Of a stretch of DNA of 64,000 bases, positions 62,263 to 64,000 are shown piece after piece (position 1 is the first letter of the stretch; every line of letters starts with the position of its first letter). The notes under the pieces are model-generated. The model was not told where the DNA came from, ran no database searches, and saw only the letters and a program-made list of their open reading frames with translations. A program made the translations under genes and the position numbers. Location of the stretch: positions 62,001 through 126,000 of the forward strand of contig CAXUKO010000006.1 of assembly GCA_964251665.1 (NCBI GenBank), in the 5' to 3' direction. This DNA comes from JBBQLG01 sp964251665. GTDB taxonomy: Bacteria; Bacteroidota; Bacteroidia; Cytophagales; Spirosomataceae.

Positions 62263-62970
62263 ATGAAACGAATACTTACCATTTCGGCCCTGCTGACGAC
62301 GCTGTCAGTAGCTGCCTTCGCTCAGTCAGGGAGCGACAGTACCGGCGCTAAAAAGCCCCTCATTAACCAGGAAACAAAACAGAAAGTCGATAATGCCATC
62401 GACAAAGCCGACGAGAAAGTGCAGGTAGAAGTGCAGAAGAGTGTTCGCTATCAGGAAGCGAATGCCCTGTCGTGGTTCGATAAAGGATCGGTCTTTGTGG
62501 GAGGCTCGCTGGGTTTCGGATTGGGTAAAGACGTGGGAACCTACCTGACGCTGAACCCACGGGTAGGCTATTTCTTCCAGCCGGGTTTTCTGCTGGGGCT
62601 TAAGTACGGTTTTGATAACCGGCTTTCCACCAGCTACCGGGCGCGTGAATTTGGCGTCTACAGCCGATATTACCCCTTTCGGACCCGCATCAACAGTTTT
62701 GCGGGCGTTGGCTATAATTTCGGTCGGCAGTTTGCCAGCAATGTGGGGGGCGACGAAAAAGCCCGGTATAACAGCATCACGCTGGAAGTTGGTGTAGGTT
62801 TCATGCTGACTCAGAACCTCGCCGGAGAAGCTTCGCTCGAAACAAATTACTACGACCGGTTCAACACGCTGGCGGGCGTAAATCGGGGTGGCCGCGTGAA
62901 AATAGGGGTTAACTACTACTTCAACCGTAAGTTAGATCCAGAAAACCTCCGACGCCGGTCACGCCGGTAG
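62263..62970 (+). CDS. Outer-membrane beta-barrel protein
   Basis: A 235-residue exported protein (signal LTISALLTTLSVAAFAQSG). A charged helical segment (KQKVDNAIDKADEKVQVEVQ, residues about 40-60) precedes about eight amphipathic strands with aromatic girdles: FVGGSLGFGLGKDVGTYLTL, RVGYFFQPGFLLGLKYGF, SFAGVGYNFGRQF, NYYFNRKL. It fits small outer-membrane barrels such as OmpW/OprF-type N-domains in Bacteroidota. It has no operon partner, with terminators on both sides. Function is unknown. Confidence 0.78.
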   Translation: MKRILTISALLTTLSVAAFAQSGSDSTGAKKPLINQETKQKVDNAIDKADEKVQVEVQKSVRYQEANALSWFDKGSVFVGGSLGFGLGKDVGTYLTLNPRVGYFFQPGFLLGLKYGFDNRLSTSYRAREFGVYSRYYPFRTRINSFAGVGYNFGRQFASNVGGDEKARYNSITLEVGVGFMLTQNLAGEASLETNYYDRFNTLAGVNRGGRVKIGVNYYFNRKLDPENLRRRSRR

Positions 62971-62997
62971 TTCAGCCGTATACATAAAGCAAACTAT

Positions 62998-63026
62998 AAA
63001 GCCAGCCCCGATCGGGACTGGCTTTT
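62998..63026. terminator. Hairpin terminator between convergent genes
   Basis: AAAGCCAG (62998-63005) pairs with CTGGCTTT (63018-63025), with a nested CCCGATCGGG inside. It lies between the barrel protein stop and the DinB-like stop. Confidence 0.75.
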
Positions 63027-63030
63027 GTCG

Positions 63031-63558
63031 TTACAGCAGGCTGGCTTCGATGGCCCGGTGGTGTTCGATGTGGTAGGCCGTGAAGTGCATCATCTCACCA
63101 ACCGTAATCAGGCCCAGAGCCGGATGCGGAATCTGGTAGGTATCCAGTTCGTCGGCCGACCATCCCGCCAGACTCTCCGCCAGTGCCTGATGCGTTGCAG
63201 TAAACCGGCTGAGTAATTCAGCTTTGCCGATCCGTATGTCCTCAGGGCGGGCCACCAGACTGGCCGGTGCCTTGATAGCGTTGGTTTGCAGCGTGTGCGT
63301 ATAGATGGCTGCCATGGCGTCGTAGGGGCGGGACAGCCGCCCGGACCGGGGCCACTGCTCAAACAGGGTGCGCGGGCCGGTCATTATGCGGGGTAACGCA
63401 CGGGCCGCTAAAAACAGATGTTGCAGCGTTTCGGCGGACGACCACTTCCCGTTTTTTTGGGCAAAGAACTGTTCGTCAGTCAGGGGCGTCAGCAGGTCGG
63501 CCATGCGTTGGGTGCTGGCTGTCAGCTGGTTAGCCAGGGTAGGCAAGGGTTGGCTCAT
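63031..63558 (-). CDS. DinB-family protein
   Basis: A 175-residue protein of the DinB/DUF664 four-helix type. Metal-binding His residues are visible in AETLQHLFLAARALP and VGEMMHFTAYHIEHHRAIE, with the third ligand in this C-terminal His cluster. FDNLADLLTPLTDEQ-type helices (MADLLTPLTDEQFFAQ) begin it. DinB-like proteins bind a metal and act in thiol-dependent or damage-related chemistry; the exact reaction is unknown. No operon partner on the minus strand. It diverges from the partial gene at 63733. Confidence 0.85.
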   Translation of the reverse strand: MSQPLPTLANQLTASTQRMADLLTPLTDEQFFAQKNGKWSSAETLQHLFLAARALPRIMTGPRTLFEQWPRSGRLSRPYDAMAAIYTHTLQTNAIKAPASLVARPEDIRIGKAELLSRFTATHQALAESLAGWSADELDTYQIPHPALGLITVGEMMHFTAYHIEHHRAIEASLL

Positions 63559-63732
63559 CGGTGATTTTTTAGCGGAAGCGAGTTACTTATTCTCCGTTAA
63601 AAAACAATTGATCGTCGAAAAAATAATTTATAATGTACTGACATTCAGCAGCTTTACTGTAATTAAATACAACTGCTTCGGGATTTATATCGCTTCCGGG
63701 CGTGTTTTGTTTATGTCGCACAAACTCACGTT

Positions 63733-64000
63733 ATGATCGCTGAACAAACCACGTTGTTTACGCCCGAAATTAGTAGTCAGCCAGTCACCCGGCAATCCGG
63801 CTCGCCTAAGCTCTGGATGCCCCGGCGCGTTGTTATTACACCCGACGCCCTGAACGAGCCTTTCGGTCAGGCTATGTACGAGCGCATTACAGCCCAGGGT
63901 CTGTCCGTTGAAATTCTGAAGAACAACCGCATCACCGGTCTTCGCGGGGCTGACGAACGCGAAACGTACCGCATTGCCAAAAACACGCTGGCTATTGTTA
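63733..64000 (+). CDS. Spore-photoproduct-lyase-like radical SAM protein, partial (cut by window end)
   Basis: Only the first 89 codons are present, and the reading stays open to the window edge. The start MIAEQTTLFTPEISSQP is followed by LWMPRRVVITPDALNEPFGQ and ILKNNRITGLRG. This resembles the N-terminal part of spore-photoproduct-lyase family proteins, which in non-spore-formers may repair UV damage. The radical SAM cysteine motif would lie beyond the window. The identification rests on N-terminal resemblance and is moderate. Confidence 0.6.
   Translation, partial: MIAEQTTLFTPEISSQPVTRQSGSPKLWMPRRVVITPDALNEPFGQAMYERITAQGLSVEILKNNRITGLRGADERETYRIAKNTLAIV

Noticed and set aside
1..64000. 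CRISPR arrays, tRNA/rRNA genes, insertion sequences and prophage genes.
   Set aside because: I saw no regularly spaced direct repeats, no cloverleaf with a CCA end, no transposase or integrase motif, and no phage structural proteins. The repeats present are palindromes.

Overview
The window looks like a chromosome segment from a Cytophagales bacterium of the phylum Bacteroidota, most like Spirosoma. The reasons are SusC/SusD and TonB-dependent receptors, a type IX secretion sorting domain, TTTG-type promoter elements with weak ribosome binding sites, GH105/GH106/GH95 enzymes, DUF5690 and DUF2911 genes, and moderately high GC. I found no tRNA, rRNA, CRISPR array, transposase or phage structural gene. 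The genus is an inference.

Region 1 (1-16.4 kb) is a deoxysugar and pectin-sidechain catabolic cluster. It holds a rhamnulokinase-like FGGY kinase, LutABC L-lactate oxidation genes, a GH105 unsaturated rhamnogalacturonyl hydrolase, a GH106 alpha-L-rhamnosidase, rhamnose mutarotase, a GH95 fucosidase and a six-hairpin glycosidase-like protein. Extracellular enzymes would release rhamnose and fucose. The kinase and an aldolase outside the window would give L-lactaldehyde, and LutABC would finish its oxidation to pyruvate. A Uma2 gene, an M43-like lipoprotein protease and a 33-bp remnant of a second GH95 gene interrupt the cluster.

Region 2 (16.7-24 kb) is a two-component locus. A 7TMR-DISM histidine kinase diverges from a NarL-type regulator. 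Three promoters (before a DUF3592 gene, the regulator and a small secreted protein) share a TACGGCA-N2-TGCCGTA dyad exactly 26 nt upstream of a TTTG element, which looks like a local regulon. One member is a secreted protein that resembles a papain-fold peptidase.

Region 3 (24-37.7 kb) contains a GntR regulator; a single-domain ModE regulator with a ModE-like box and TonB receptor; a PhnX-like hydrolase with an FAD amine oxidase; an MBL hydrolase; an arginyltransferase-like protein; an AT-rich restriction-endonuclease-like gene lying between an intact DUF5690 transporter and a deleted remnant of its 3' end; and an SDR/AraC pair.

Region 4 (37.8-46.8 kb, minus strand) is a SusC/SusD locus with no glycosidase. 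It carries a PhnZ/TmpB-like HD diiron oxygenase and a YncE-propeller/phosphoesterase fusion, with a hairpin in every intergenic gap. It is the best candidate here for an undescribed uptake and degradation system, possibly for organophosphonates or phospho-headgroups.

Region 5 (46.8-64 kb) has an M4 metalloprotease broken by two frameshifts (one in a G10 tract); lipoprotein, DUF2911 and acyl-CoA dehydrogenase genes; an RsbR-RsbS-RsbT stressosome module running into a GHKL-PP2C phosphatase and a histidine kinase with an RsbT-like N-terminus; a YheT-like hydrolase; a SerB-SerA fusion followed by a SerC-like aminotransferase; an outer-membrane protein; a DinB protein; and the start of a spore-photoproduct-lyase-like gene.
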